Of a stretch of DNA of 14,967 bases, positions 5,029-12,787 are shown one piece after another. Each line of letters starts with the position of its first letter. The stretch's first letter is position 1. The DNA lies in assembly GCA_001751085.1 (NCBI GenBank), contig MAXP01000269.1, positions 4,226 through 19,192 of the forward strand, read 5' to 3'. The DNA comes from Desulfobacterales bacterium C00003060 (lineage in GTDB: Bacteria > Desulfobacterota > Desulfobacteria > Desulfobacterales > C00003060). A program made the translations under genes and the position numbers. The notes under the pieces were generated by a model. The model did not search any database and was not told the DNA's origin. It was given only the letters and a program-made list of their open reading frames with translations.

Positions 5029-5958
5029 ATGCAGATTATTAAGGATCTCAAGAATGTTTCCGACCCATTAAAGAACGCCGTTGTGACTATTGGGAACTTT
5101 GATGGTGTTCATCTTGGACATCAGGCCCTTTTCCACCAGCTCATTGAAAAGGCAGAAAGCATAAACGGCATCTCTGTAGTAATAACGTTTGAGCCCCATC
5201 CCATCAGGGTCATCAATTCCAACAAGCACTTCCCGCTCATAACCCTTTATGAGCAAAAGGTTGAATTGATAGGCACAACAGGTGTTGACACCCTGATATG
5301 CATCTCATTTACAAGTGAGTTTTCGGCCATCTCCGCACGGGTTTTTGTCAAGGAAATACTGTGTGACCTGATTGGCATGAAGACAATTATCGTGGGGCAA
5401 GATTACTCGTTTGGAAGAGACCGTGAGGGGGATATCTCCCTGCTCAAGGAAATGGCTCCATCACACGGTTTTGAGGTGATCGTCTCAGGATGGATTGGGG
5501 TTAATGGCAGTCGCATTAGCAGTACCAAGATCCGAAACCTGGTAAGAGAAGGCAAAGTTGAGGAAACCAAAAAATTATTGGGGCGCCATTATCAGGTGCG
5601 GGGAAGGGTTGTCCGTGGCCGCGATAGAGGGGGAAAGTTGTTGGGTTTTCCCACGGCAAATCTCGTGCTATATGATGAACTCTGTCCCAAGGCAGGAGTA
5701 TATGCCGTGATCGTGGAACACGACGACATACCTTATAACGGCGTGGCCAATATTGGATACAGCCCTACGTTTCAGGAGGGTCAATTCGGCGTGGAGGCTC
5801 ATATCCTTGATTTTGACAAGGCAATCTATGACCAGCCTATCCGACTAAACTTCGTCCGCCGCCTGAGAGACGAAAAGAAGTTTTCGGGACCTGAGTCCCT
5901 GGCAGCTCAGATCAGTCAGGATATTGAAAAGGCCCGGGATCTCCTGGCCAATGAATAG
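5029..5958 (+). CDS. ribF: Bifunctional riboflavin kinase / FAD synthetase
   Basis: A 309-residue cytoplasmic enzyme that phosphorylates riboflavin to FMN and adenylates FMN to FAD. The N-terminal FAD synthetase domain has GNFDGVHLGH at 22-31, the nucleotide-binding HxGH-type site, and the later SSTKIR segment. The C-terminal kinase domain begins near residue 185 and has LGFPTAN at 205-211, GVYAV and GVANIGYSPTF. Length and domain order are normal for the bacterial family. ATG 5029 is chosen over TTG 5023 because AAGGA (5018-5022) lies six bases upstream. It heads a run of seven same-strand genes and diverges from the tRNA-Leu gene. Confidence 0.96.
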   Translation: MQIIKDLKNVSDPLKNAVVTIGNFDGVHLGHQALFHQLIEKAESINGISVVITFEPHPIRVINSNKHFPLITLYEQKVELIGTTGVDTLICISFTSEFSAISARVFVKEILCDLIGMKTIIVGQDYSFGRDREGDISLLKEMAPSHGFEVIVSGWIGVNGSRISSTKIRNLVREGKVEETKKLLGRHYQVRGRVVRGRDRGGKLLGFPTANLVLYDELCPKAGVYAVIVEHDDIPYNGVANIGYSPTFQEGQFGVEAHILDFDKAIYDQPIRLNFVRRLRDEKKFSGPESLAAQISQDIEKARDLLANE

Positions 5959-6032
5959 TATAGTATTCTATCTGTCCAAAATCCCGCCGGTTTTTTGACC
6001 CTTCCATACGAGGCGATAGATCTGAGTGCGGT

Positions 6033-7205
6033 ATGTCTAGGAACAAAGGAATAATCCTGTCTCTGATATTGGGGCTCTTGCTGTCTGGGATTGCCCTTTA
6101 TGTTACCTTTGTCAATATCCCACTTCCTGAGTTGGTGGGATATTTGAAAACCGTGAATTACTGGTGGGTAATCCCTGCAGTGGCGATTGCACTGATGAGT
6201 TTTATGATCAGGGTAGTCAGGTGGCAGCTTCTCCTCACTCCGGTCAAAAAAACCGGCTTTTGGAGTGCTTACCATCCTCTTATGATCGGATTCATGCTAA
6301 ACTGCCTTTTGCCTGCAAGGGTGGGAGAACTGGCCCGACCGGCTATTTTCTCCAAAAAGGAAAGGGTTTCATTTTCCAAGGTACTGGCTACTGTGAGCGC
6401 TGAAAGGCTCTTCGACGTGGTCGTGCTACTCGTTTCTTTTGTCCTGGTTCTTGCCATTGTTGAAATCAGCCCAACCCTTGATCTTACCTTTGGCAACTAT
6501 CATCTTAATAGAGGCACACTTGAAATGATCGGAGTGACAACCCTAAGATTGTGTCTTGGATTGACTGTCTGCATTGTCCTGGTAAGTGCCAAACGAAGTC
6601 AGAGTCTCATAAAGCGCACTATCCTGAGGCTGCCGGATCTGCTTTTATTTGCCAGCGGCTCCTCTAAGGAAAAGATCAGGGAAAAGCTCTGCGTGAAGCT
6701 TGTCAAGGTTGTCGAAAACGTGGCCGTCGGATTTGACCTGTTGAAAAGCCCCAAGAAGGTTGGCCTTTGCCTGGGTCTTTCGTTTCTTGTGTGGGCAGTG
6801 GCCGGTGGCTCTTATTACGTGATGGCCTTTGGCTGTCCAGGAATCGAGCTCTCTTTTCTGGAAGTATATGCAACGATGGTGATCCTTTGCATCTTCATTT
6901 CGCTTCCATCTGCCCCGGGTTACTGGGGTCTCTGGGAAGCAGGGGGCGTGTTTGGTCTTCTGATCTTTGGTGTCCCTGCCAAGGCGGCCGCAGGGTTTAC
7001 CCTGACCAATCATGTTCTTCAGATGGTTCCCGTTATCATTGTCGGTCTTATTTCATCGATTATCACCGGCGTCAATGTGGTGCAGGTAGCCCACACAGAT
7101 ATTGAGGGTCGGCCCGCGGAAAGCGGCACCCGGATCGAGATGACGCAAGGCGTCTATTCCGACGAGGTGTCCCGTGAATATCTTGAACAGAAATCCGGAA
7201 ACTGA
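6033..7205 (+). CDS. Flippase-like integral membrane protein (UPF0104 / LPG synthase TM family)
   Basis: A 390-residue inner-membrane protein with about seven or eight hydrophobic segments. It carries the family signatures NCLLPARVGELARP (near residue 90) and PSAPGYWGLWEAG (near 290), typical of the UPF0104 family related to the transmembrane part of lysylphosphatidylglycerol synthase. There is no C-terminal lysyl-transferase domain, so it is not a full MprF. Relatives are often linked to lipid or glycolipid translocation, but the substrate here is unknown. The C-terminal 40 residues are hydrophilic and probably cytoplasmic. Its ribosome site is weak. It follows ribF by 74 bases and precedes the DUF1573 gene by 46 bases. 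Confidence 0.85.
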   Translation: MSRNKGIILSLILGLLLSGIALYVTFVNIPLPELVGYLKTVNYWWVIPAVAIALMSFMIRVVRWQLLLTPVKKTGFWSAYHPLMIGFMLNCLLPARVGELARPAIFSKKERVSFSKVLATVSAERLFDVVVLLVSFVLVLAIVEISPTLDLTFGNYHLNRGTLEMIGVTTLRLCLGLTVCIVLVSAKRSQSLIKRTILRLPDLLLFASGSSKEKIREKLCVKLVKVVENVAVGFDLLKSPKKVGLCLGLSFLVWAVAGGSYYVMAFGCPGIELSFLEVYATMVILCIFISLPSAPGYWGLWEAGGVFGLLIFGVPAKAAAGFTLTNHVLQMVPVIIVGLISSIITGVNVVQVAHTDIEGRPAESGTRIEMTQGVYSDEVSREYLEQKSGN

Positions 7206-7251
7206 AAGAATTGGTGGTGGATTACGTTAGGTCACTAAAGGAGGGATGATT

Positions 7252-8271
7252 ATGAGAGTCATTGGAGCAATGCTTTGGGGATGCCTGGCCCTGATTGTGA
7301 TGGCCGGGTTCGCGCAATCTGCAGAGGAAAAAGAGGCTATACCGATCATCAAGGTCGAGATGCCTACCTACGACTTTCGTCAAGTTAGCCAGGGAGAGGT
7401 AGTAAAACACGACTTTCGGGTGTTTAACCGTGGCAGTGCTCCCCTGGAGATCAAGAACGTCAGACCTGGTTGAGGTTGTTCAGTGGTCCGGTTTGACCGG
7501 ACCATCCCTCCTGGAGGTGAGGGTAAGATTACGCTGCAAGTGTCAACAAAGGGATTCCAGGGCAATATGCAGAGGAAGGCCAGGATATTTACGAATGACC
7601 CCAAGCATCCTCATGTGACCATCACCATGAAGGGGGAAGTATGGGCACCCATCCGTGTTACCCCACGCTATGTACGTCTCAGAGGGGTCTCTGGAGAGAA
7701 GATCGAAGAGGTCGTTCATCTGGAAAGAGAAAAGGAAGAGCCGTTGACGGTCAAGCTTGCTTCGGTCTCCATCCCAGATAAGGTTGAGGTCGAACTGGTA
7801 GAGATCGCAAAGGGTCGCAGCTATGAGTTGAAAGTCAGAAACAAGCTGGAAAAGGAAACGACATACGGTGGGCAAGTTCAACTGACCACAAACTATCCGG
7901 AGAAACCCGAGATAGTCATCAGGATTTCAGGCTATGTTCAGGCTGCCCTTGAGGTAAGACCAAAGACCTTGAGTTTTGGCCGCATTTCAAAAAAACAGCT
8001 ACAGCAATTACAGAAAGATGGTAGGAACGTAAGGCGACCGGTCATGGTTCTTTTGAACAACGGGAATGACTTGGAAATAAAAAACGTGGAACTGAGAAAA
8101 TCGCTTTTCAGGGCTATCAGTAAGAAGGTGTCGCCAGGGGCAGTCCAGATCCTCGTTGAACCAGTTTTGGAAAAGCTTAAGGATGGACCAAACACAGATT
8201 GTTTGAGGATTCTTACAAACCAGAAGGACCGTGAGGTCCTGGAAGTGCCAATCAGTTTTGAGGTCTTGTAG
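7252..8271 (+). CDS. Periplasmic DUF1573 (ASH/Ig-like) protein, candidate selenoprotein with Sec74
   Basis: One continuous frame of 339 residues interrupted by a single TGA (7471-7473). ATG 7252 has AAGGAGG seven bases upstream; ATG 7246 sits too close to it. A Sec-type signal peptide ends about MAGFAQSA, so the product is exported. Residues about 35-125 form a DUF1573 domain (HDFRVFNRGSAPLEI, then IPPGGEGKI, then TNDPKHP). A second similar repeat follows, and a further Ig-like segment starts near LEVRPKTLSFGRI. The TGA falls where the family has the first Cys of the Cys-Gly-Cys-Thr/Ser motif, giving PG-Sec-GCSVVRFD with C76 intact. The frame continues 265 codons and ends at TAG. The alternative is a recent nonsense mutation or sequencing error, which would split it into 7252-7473 and a piece starting near 7483. 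The molecular function of the family is unknown. Confidence 0.75.
7474..7504 (+). promoter_or_regulatory. Candidate bacterial SECIS hairpin
   Basis: Ten bases after the TGA, TGGTCCGGT (7484-7492) pairs perfectly with ACCGGACCA (7496-7504) around the loop TTG. The loop lies 19 bases after the TGA, inside the 16-37 range described for bacterial SECIS elements. The loop G is third rather than in the first two positions when all nine pairs form. If only the lower six pairs form, the loop is GGTTTGACC and begins with GG. Confidence 0.6.
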
Positions 8272-8354
8272 CGAGGTTTTTTCTGATTGAGAAGTTGCAC
8301 TTTGGGCACCTTAGGAAAACGCAGTTCATGACCGTGCTGAGTATATAGTCCAAT

Positions 8355-9293
8355 ATGAGTCGTTATCGTATCATTTTTATGGGTACGCCGGAGTTTGCAA
8401 CTCCGACGCTACAGGCCCTCCACAATAGCCACCATGACGTTCTTGCTGTCGTTACCCAGCCGGACAGGCCAAAGGGGCGGGGACGTCGTCTGCTTTGGTC
8501 TCCGGCCAAAGAGGTCGCCGGCACATTGGGCTATCCGGTGCTGCAGCCCCTCAGAATCGAGGAACCCTGGTTTATTGAGAAAATCATAGCCCTAAATCCA
8601 GACCTCTTTGTTGTGGTCGCTTACGGTCGCATCTTGCCGGGGTCTTTCTTATCGATTCCCCGTCTTGGGGCGATCAATATCCATGCCTCATTGCTTCCCA
8701 GGTATCGAGGTCCTTCCCCTGTCCAGTGGGCTATTATCAACGGAGACAAAGAGACTGGCATCACTTCCATGTGGATGGATGAAGGGATGGACACAGGAGA
8801 TATCCTGCTGAAGTCCAAGGTTTCCATAAAGCCGGAGGACACGTCCCAGTCTCTTCACCGCATGTTGGCAGAGATCGGGGCTCAATTGCTAATCGATACC
8901 TTGAGCCGGCTTGAATCCGGGCGCCTTGTGGCAATCCCTCAGGAAAAGGCAGACGCTACTTACGCACCCTTGTTGAAAAAAGAAGATGGACGCATTGACT
9001 GGTCCAGAGATGCGAGATCCCTGGATGCCTTTGTTCGCGGGATGAACCCGTGGCCGGGTGCCTTTACATCCCTCTTCGGCAAAAGGCTGAAGATACTGAA
9101 GGCCAAGAACTTTGAGAAGCCAACCAAGGAAAAATCTGGTACTGTTTTGGAAGGGTTTCCAGGTGACTTCAATGTGGCCACAGGCCGGGGCGTATTGGCG
9201 TTAAAGGAGGTTCACCTTGAGTCTGCAAAGCGCCTTCCTGTCAAGGACTTTTTGAGGGGTTGTCCTGTGTCGCCCGGCACACTTCTCGGATAG
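8355..9293 (+). CDS. fmt: Methionyl-tRNA formyltransferase
   Basis: A 312-residue enzyme that formylates Met-tRNA(fMet) for translation initiation using 10-formyltetrahydrofolate. The N-terminal Rossmann domain has FMGTPEFA at 8-15 and the substrate loop PKGRGRRL. The catalytic residues N108, H110 and D146 sit in INIHASLLPRYRGPSP and MDTGDIL, close to N106, H108 and D144 of E. coli. The C-terminal tRNA-binding domain follows from about residue 205. Length is normal. The usual partner def (peptide deformylase) is not adjacent. It is followed after 149 bases by a PASTA protein, as I would expect in related genomes. Confidence 0.96.
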   Translation: MSRYRIIFMGTPEFATPTLQALHNSHHDVLAVVTQPDRPKGRGRRLLWSPAKEVAGTLGYPVLQPLRIEEPWFIEKIIALNPDLFVVVAYGRILPGSFLSIPRLGAINIHASLLPRYRGPSPVQWAIINGDKETGITSMWMDEGMDTGDILLKSKVSIKPEDTSQSLHRMLAEIGAQLLIDTLSRLESGRLVAIPQEKADATYAPLLKKEDGRIDWSRDARSLDAFVRGMNPWPGAFTSLFGKRLKILKAKNFEKPTKEKSGTVLEGFPGDFNVATGRGVLALKEVHLESAKRLPVKDFLRGCPVSPGTLLG

Positions 9294-9442
9294 GTGGACC
9301 TATACCAAATCCTCCTCTACTCCTGTCCGGGTTTGCCCCGGATGGTTGCCTCCCCCCCGCTCCATTCACCGGGCTTCCTTGTTTGCCTTGATGACCACGA
9401 TATGTACTGTTTTTTGGGAGTACGCCTGAAAAGGACTTGGAT

Positions 9443-10444
9443 ATGAGGCGTTTTTTTAAGATCGCGGTCCTGTTGGGTGCTTTCCTTGGGATCTCAGGGA
9501 TCAGCGGATATCTCACCCTGAGGTTTATCATAAAAAGCGAAGATACGGTCGTAGTCCCGGAGCTTGCGGGAAAAGATGTTGTGTATGCCCTGGACGTTCT
9601 CACTGATCTGCAACTGAACATCAAGGTTAGTGGCTTCGAATACAGAACCGACGTGCCCAAAAACCATGTCGCATACCAGGATCCGGGACCGGGTACAGAA
9701 GTCAAGAAACATCGCGATGTTCGCATCATGATCTCAAAAGGGCCAAAGACCTTGATGGCGCCGAATCTTGTCGGAATGGATATTCGGCAGGCATATATCA
9801 TTATGGAAGAAAACGGCTTGTCTCGAGGTGTTTTGTCCCGCACCTTTGGCGAACGCGCTGCTGCAGATGAGGTCATCAGTCAGGTACCCCCCTCCGGAAC
9901 AGTTGTTATGCGGGGTGATTCCATCGACCTGCTAGCAGGCCTCGGCAGACGACCCGTAACTCATATGATGCCCCATCTGTATGGCCTGGCCCTGGAAGAT
10001 GCCATAATCATCTTAGAGCGTATGCACCTTGGGTTTGGTCAAATACAATATGTTCAAAGAGATGACCTGCCCAAGGATGTGGTGATGGAGCAAGACCCTC
10101 CATCCGGCTACCAGGTGGCTTCCGGGACCCTGGTGAATCTGACCATCAACCGGGCGGAAAAGGGCCGAGTTCTTGATCAGGGGCTAAGCCTGTTTCATCA
10201 TTGTGTGCCTGAAGGATTTTTGAAAAAGCACATCCGAATTCGCGTAAACGCCTTTGGTATGCTATATGATCTCTATGACGTTTTTGTGGGTGCTGGGGAA
10301 CACCTGTGGTTTTTGGCCCTACAAGATCCTGGGACCACGGTCTTTGCATATGAGGATGGCGAGCTTGTATTGAGTTATCCTCTTTTGCGGGGGTCCGATG
10401 TTTCGCTCTTCCCCGACCTTGAAATAGAACAGCCCAAACGGTAA
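9443..10444 (+). CDS. Membrane-anchored protein with three PASTA domains
   Basis: A 333-residue protein with an N-terminal membrane anchor (residues about 5-30) and three PASTA repeats at about 36-100, 103-168 and 174-237. Each repeat shows the pattern P-x-L/Y-x-G, a helix, then V..Q.P..G..V. PASTA domains bind peptidoglycan or muropeptides in other proteins. No kinase or transpeptidase domain is attached, so this is not a PknB kinase or a penicillin-binding protein. The C-terminal 95 residues are unassigned. ATG 9443 is preferred over TTG 9437 because AAGGA (9431-9435) lies seven bases upstream. It probably acts on the periplasmic side, in cell-wall sensing or binding, but its role is not known. 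Confidence 0.88.
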   Translation: MRRFFKIAVLLGAFLGISGISGYLTLRFIIKSEDTVVVPELAGKDVVYALDVLTDLQLNIKVSGFEYRTDVPKNHVAYQDPGPGTEVKKHRDVRIMISKGPKTLMAPNLVGMDIRQAYIIMEENGLSRGVLSRTFGERAAADEVISQVPPSGTVVMRGDSIDLLAGLGRRPVTHMMPHLYGLALEDAIIILERMHLGFGQIQYVQRDDLPKDVVMEQDPPSGYQVASGTLVNLTINRAEKGRVLDQGLSLFHHCVPEGFLKKHIRIRVNAFGMLYDLYDVFVGAGEHLWFLALQDPGTTVFAYEDGELVLSYPLLRGSDVSLFPDLEIEQPKR

Positions 10445-10471
10445 GCGGAAAAAAGTGTCTGGATTTCTCAC

Positions 10472-11290
10472 ATGTATCATAAAGTAGCACAATTCCGTTT
10501 TTACGAGGAACTGAATGATTTTTTGCGTCACTCGCAAAAGAAAACATCATTTCCTTATCAGTTTAATGGCAACCCATCGATCAAAGATGCCATAGAAGCC
10601 GTGGGTGTCCCCCATACCGAAGTTGATCTTATTCTTGTAAATGGTATATCTGTCGGATTCGATTATCATTTGCTGCATGGAGACCGTGTATCCGTATATC
10701 CGGTTTTTGAAAGCCTGAATATCTCTCCGGTGGTCCGGTTGAGAAAAAAGCCTCTGCGCAAAACCACATTTGTTCTGGACGTTCATCTTGGCAGGCTTTG
10801 TAGGTTGCTGCGCATGCTGGGATTTGATACGCTTTATAGAAATGATTACAAAGATGCTGAAATCGTTAGTATATCGGTCAAGGAAAAACGTATCATTCTA
10901 ACACGAGATCGGGGCCTCTTGAAAACAGGAGCTGTGACGCATGGCTACTGGATCAGGTCGACAAAACCGGAAGAGCAAATACGTGAAGTGTTCAACCGGT
11001 TTGACCTATTCACACAAACAGAACCATTCCACCGGTGTATGCTATGTAACGGCACAATAGACAGAGTCAACAAAAAAACAATACTGTATCGGTTGTCGGC
11101 TGGAACGGCATCTTATCATGATGAATTCTACAATTGCCTGAATTGTGGACAGATTTACTGGAAAGGGTCGCATTTTAATAAGATGAAAGCCTACGTGCAT
11201 GACTTGACTGGTCAGCGCCTACCCACAAATTTTCCATCAGACGCATTTACGACTTGTGGGAATAGAAAAAGGCCTGTGAGAGAAAGATGA
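10472..11290 (+). CDS. Mut7-C protein: ubiquitin-like fold plus PIN-type RNase domain
   Basis: A 272-residue protein. Residues 1 to about 85 form a ubiquitin/MoaD-like domain (VDLILVNGISVGFDYHL, GDRVSVYP). Residues about 96-250 form the Mut7-C (DUF82) domain, a PIN-like nuclease fold with acidic positions D103 (FVLDVHLGRL) and D146 (ILTRDRGLL). A zinc ribbon uses C189, C192, C222 and C225. This two-domain architecture is known in bacteria, but no cellular role is established; RNA cleavage is inferred from the fold. The ribosome site is weak (GGAT upstream). Its stop overlaps the cobO start by four bases (ATGA), so the two are probably translated together. Confidence 0.85.
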   Translation: MYHKVAQFRFYEELNDFLRHSQKKTSFPYQFNGNPSIKDAIEAVGVPHTEVDLILVNGISVGFDYHLLHGDRVSVYPVFESLNISPVVRLRKKPLRKTTFVLDVHLGRLCRLLRMLGFDTLYRNDYKDAEIVSISVKEKRIILTRDRGLLKTGAVTHGYWIRSTKPEEQIREVFNRFDLFTQTEPFHRCMLCNGTIDRVNKKTILYRLSAGTASYHDEFYNCLNCGQIYWKGSHFNKMKAYVHDLTGQRLPTNFPSDAFTTCGNRKRPVRER

Positions 11291-11802
11291 AAGGATATGT
11301 TCACGTTTACACCGGTGATGGCAAAGGGAAGACCACAGCGGCTTTTGGGCTTGCCCTGCGCGCCGCAGGAGCAGGACTGAGGGTGTATGTTGCCCAGTTC
11401 GTCAAAGGAACGAAGCATAGCGAGCATGTTGCACTGGCCAGACTGTCAGACTCCATTACAGTAAAACTCTACGGTCTCGGCCGCTTTATCAACGGAAATC
11501 CTGACGAGAAAGATGTTGAGGCTGCACAGGAGGGTCTCAAAGAGGTTAGAGAGATTATGTGTTCAGGGAAGTATCAGATGATTATCCTTGATGAAGCAAA
11601 TATCGCTACACACTATAATCTCCTGTCCGTAGAGGCGTTACTGGATTTTATTCGGGCAAAACCAGAAGGCATCGAAATAGTGATTACGGGTAGAATGGCA
11701 GCCCCCCAGGTTATGGAAGAGGCTGATCTGGTAACGGAAATGAAAGAGATAAAGCACTACTACCAGAAAGGGGTGCAGGCAAGAGCCGGAATTGAGAAAT
11801 AA
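11287..11802 (+). CDS. cobO: Cob(I)alamin adenosyltransferase, CobA/CobO/BtuR type
   Basis: A 171-residue cytoplasmic enzyme that transfers the adenosyl group of ATP to cob(I)alamin or a cobinamide precursor, giving adenosylcobalamin. It starts with YTGDGKGKTTAA, a P-loop at residues 9-18. It has ILDEAN in the middle and ends with the family signature ITGRMAAPQ, ADLVTEMKEIKHYY and GVQARAGIEK. It is slightly shorter than E. coli BtuR because it lacks the N-terminal extension, as in many anaerobes. It is the last gene of the + strand run and is coupled to the Mut7-C gene by a 4-base overlap. No other cobalamin gene is nearby. Confidence 0.95.
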   Translation: MKGYVHVYTGDGKGKTTAAFGLALRAAGAGLRVYVAQFVKGTKHSEHVALARLSDSITVKLYGLGRFINGNPDEKDVEAAQEGLKEVREIMCSGKYQMIILDEANIATHYNLLSVEALLDFIRAKPEGIEIVITGRMAAPQVMEEADLVTEMKEIKHYYQKGVQARAGIEK

Positions 11803-11834
11803 AGTAACTTCTCAAAAAGTCCAGGGCCCCTTAA

Positions 11835-11864
11835 CCACGCCCAGACTGCGTGGAATTCTGTTTT
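11835..11864 (+). terminator. Possible terminator after cobO
   Basis: CCACGC (11835-11840) pairs with GCGTGG (11848-11853) around a 7-base loop, followed by AATTCTGTTTT. It lies between cobO and the convergent DUF89 gene. The T-run is broken, so termination is plausible but unproven. Confidence 0.4.
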
Positions 11865-11929
11865 GACCCAGCCCTAAGGTTCGTATGTTAGCAAAGGTCC
11901 AATCGGTTCAATAAGCAAATCACTATCAC

Positions 11930-12775
11930 TCACAGTCTGGCGTATTTGATGACCGTATCTCCTTGTTCGACACCAAGGTCTCTGGCAATGACATGACACT
12001 TGGCCTTTAGAAGATAGAATATGGGCCGTTGCTCACTGGAGAGTGTTTCGTAGTTTCCCTGTCCTTTGCTGATGATTAGATCAGCTCTTTCATAATGATC
12101 AAGAAACTCTTCTGAGCATCTGTTCAAAATGACTCCGGGAGCGTCGCATCCTGAAGAAATGAGTTCTGCCACTTCATCAAGCCCGCTCTTCATGGCATCT
12201 TCGACCGTGGCATCATTGATCACGGGCCTATCCCTGACCGCAAATGTTACAGGTTTGGCCATTGTTTCGATAAGGAGCCTGTCAAACACGGTCTCTCCTG
12301 CGTTGTCTCCCAAATAGAGGATCTCGCAGGCCCCTTCAAGTTTGTTCTTGAAGGCCTCGTAGTGGTTAGTGCCAGGTTCTTTTCGGATGGTTTCTTCAAT
12401 GCCTTGTTCCAGTTGGAAGTCGGGGTTGGCGCCAAAGTCGATGATATTTCCTGCTACGGCGAGCCTTACGGCAGTTTCCAGAGGATTCCCTGAGATCTCC
12501 ACCATCTCGTTCAATGAGGGGTAGAGTGCCAGGGCCTTTTTGATGCTTTCGGCCTTCAGGCTTGCAAAGGGGTCGTCTATGCCCGTTACCTGCCTGACAG
12601 TCCTGTAAACCACCCTGCCGGTCTCAGGGGGGGAGCTGTCCAGAGGGATCTGAGAGACAAGCGTTCCGACTCTGTCAAGGACCTCTTTGATCTTTTTCTC
12701 GTCATCAATGGCGGCCCTGGCAGCAAAAAGCGCCTGCTTGAAGAAGCAAGGAATACAATCCAGATAGGTTTTCAT
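11930..12775 (-). CDS. DUF89 / ARMT1-like metal-dependent phosphatase family protein
   Basis: A 281-residue cytoplasmic protein of the DUF89 family (damage-control phosphatase type). Visible signatures: CIPC at residues 7-10, GNIIDFG at 109-115, LGDNAGE at 155-161 with metal ligands D157 and N158, RDRPVINDAT at 181-190, and SKGQGNYETL at 236-245. The N-terminal CxxC is typical of the stand-alone prokaryotic subfamily. Relatives hydrolyse damaged or excess sugar phosphates and related metabolites, but the substrate of this subgroup is not established. It starts 12 bases after the stop of the M18 peptidase gene on the same strand, so they probably form an operon. No clear ribosome site is seen, which fits coupling to the upstream gene. 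Confidence 0.88.
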   Translation of the reverse strand: MKTYLDCIPCFFKQALFAARAAIDDEKKIKEVLDRVGTLVSQIPLDSSPPETGRVVYRTVRQVTGIDDPFASLKAESIKKALALYPSLNEMVEISGNPLETAVRLAVAGNIIDFGANPDFQLEQGIEETIRKEPGTNHYEAFKNKLEGACEILYLGDNAGETVFDRLLIETMAKPVTFAVRDRPVINDATVEDAMKSGLDEVAELISSGCDAPGVILNRCSEEFLDHYERADLIISKGQGNYETLSSEQRPIFYLLKAKCHVIARDLGVEQGDTVIKYARL

Positions 12776-12787
12776 GCGTTCAGCTTG

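Noticed and set aside
7246..7473. A short 75-residue protein ending at the TGA and a separate gene starting near 7483
   Set aside because: Both pieces are in the same frame, the domain runs across the TGA without interruption, and the second piece has no signal peptide or proper start.
9326..9342. Hairpin TCCGGG-TTTGC-CCCGGA after fmt
   Set aside because: A perfect 6-bp stem, but it is followed by TGGTTGCC and a C-run instead of T, so a terminator cannot be supported.
9241..9876. A - strand ORF of 211 codons opposite fmt and the PASTA gene
   Set aside because: It has atypical composition (many Ser, Arg and Pro) and is a shadow of a clear PASTA-encoding frame.
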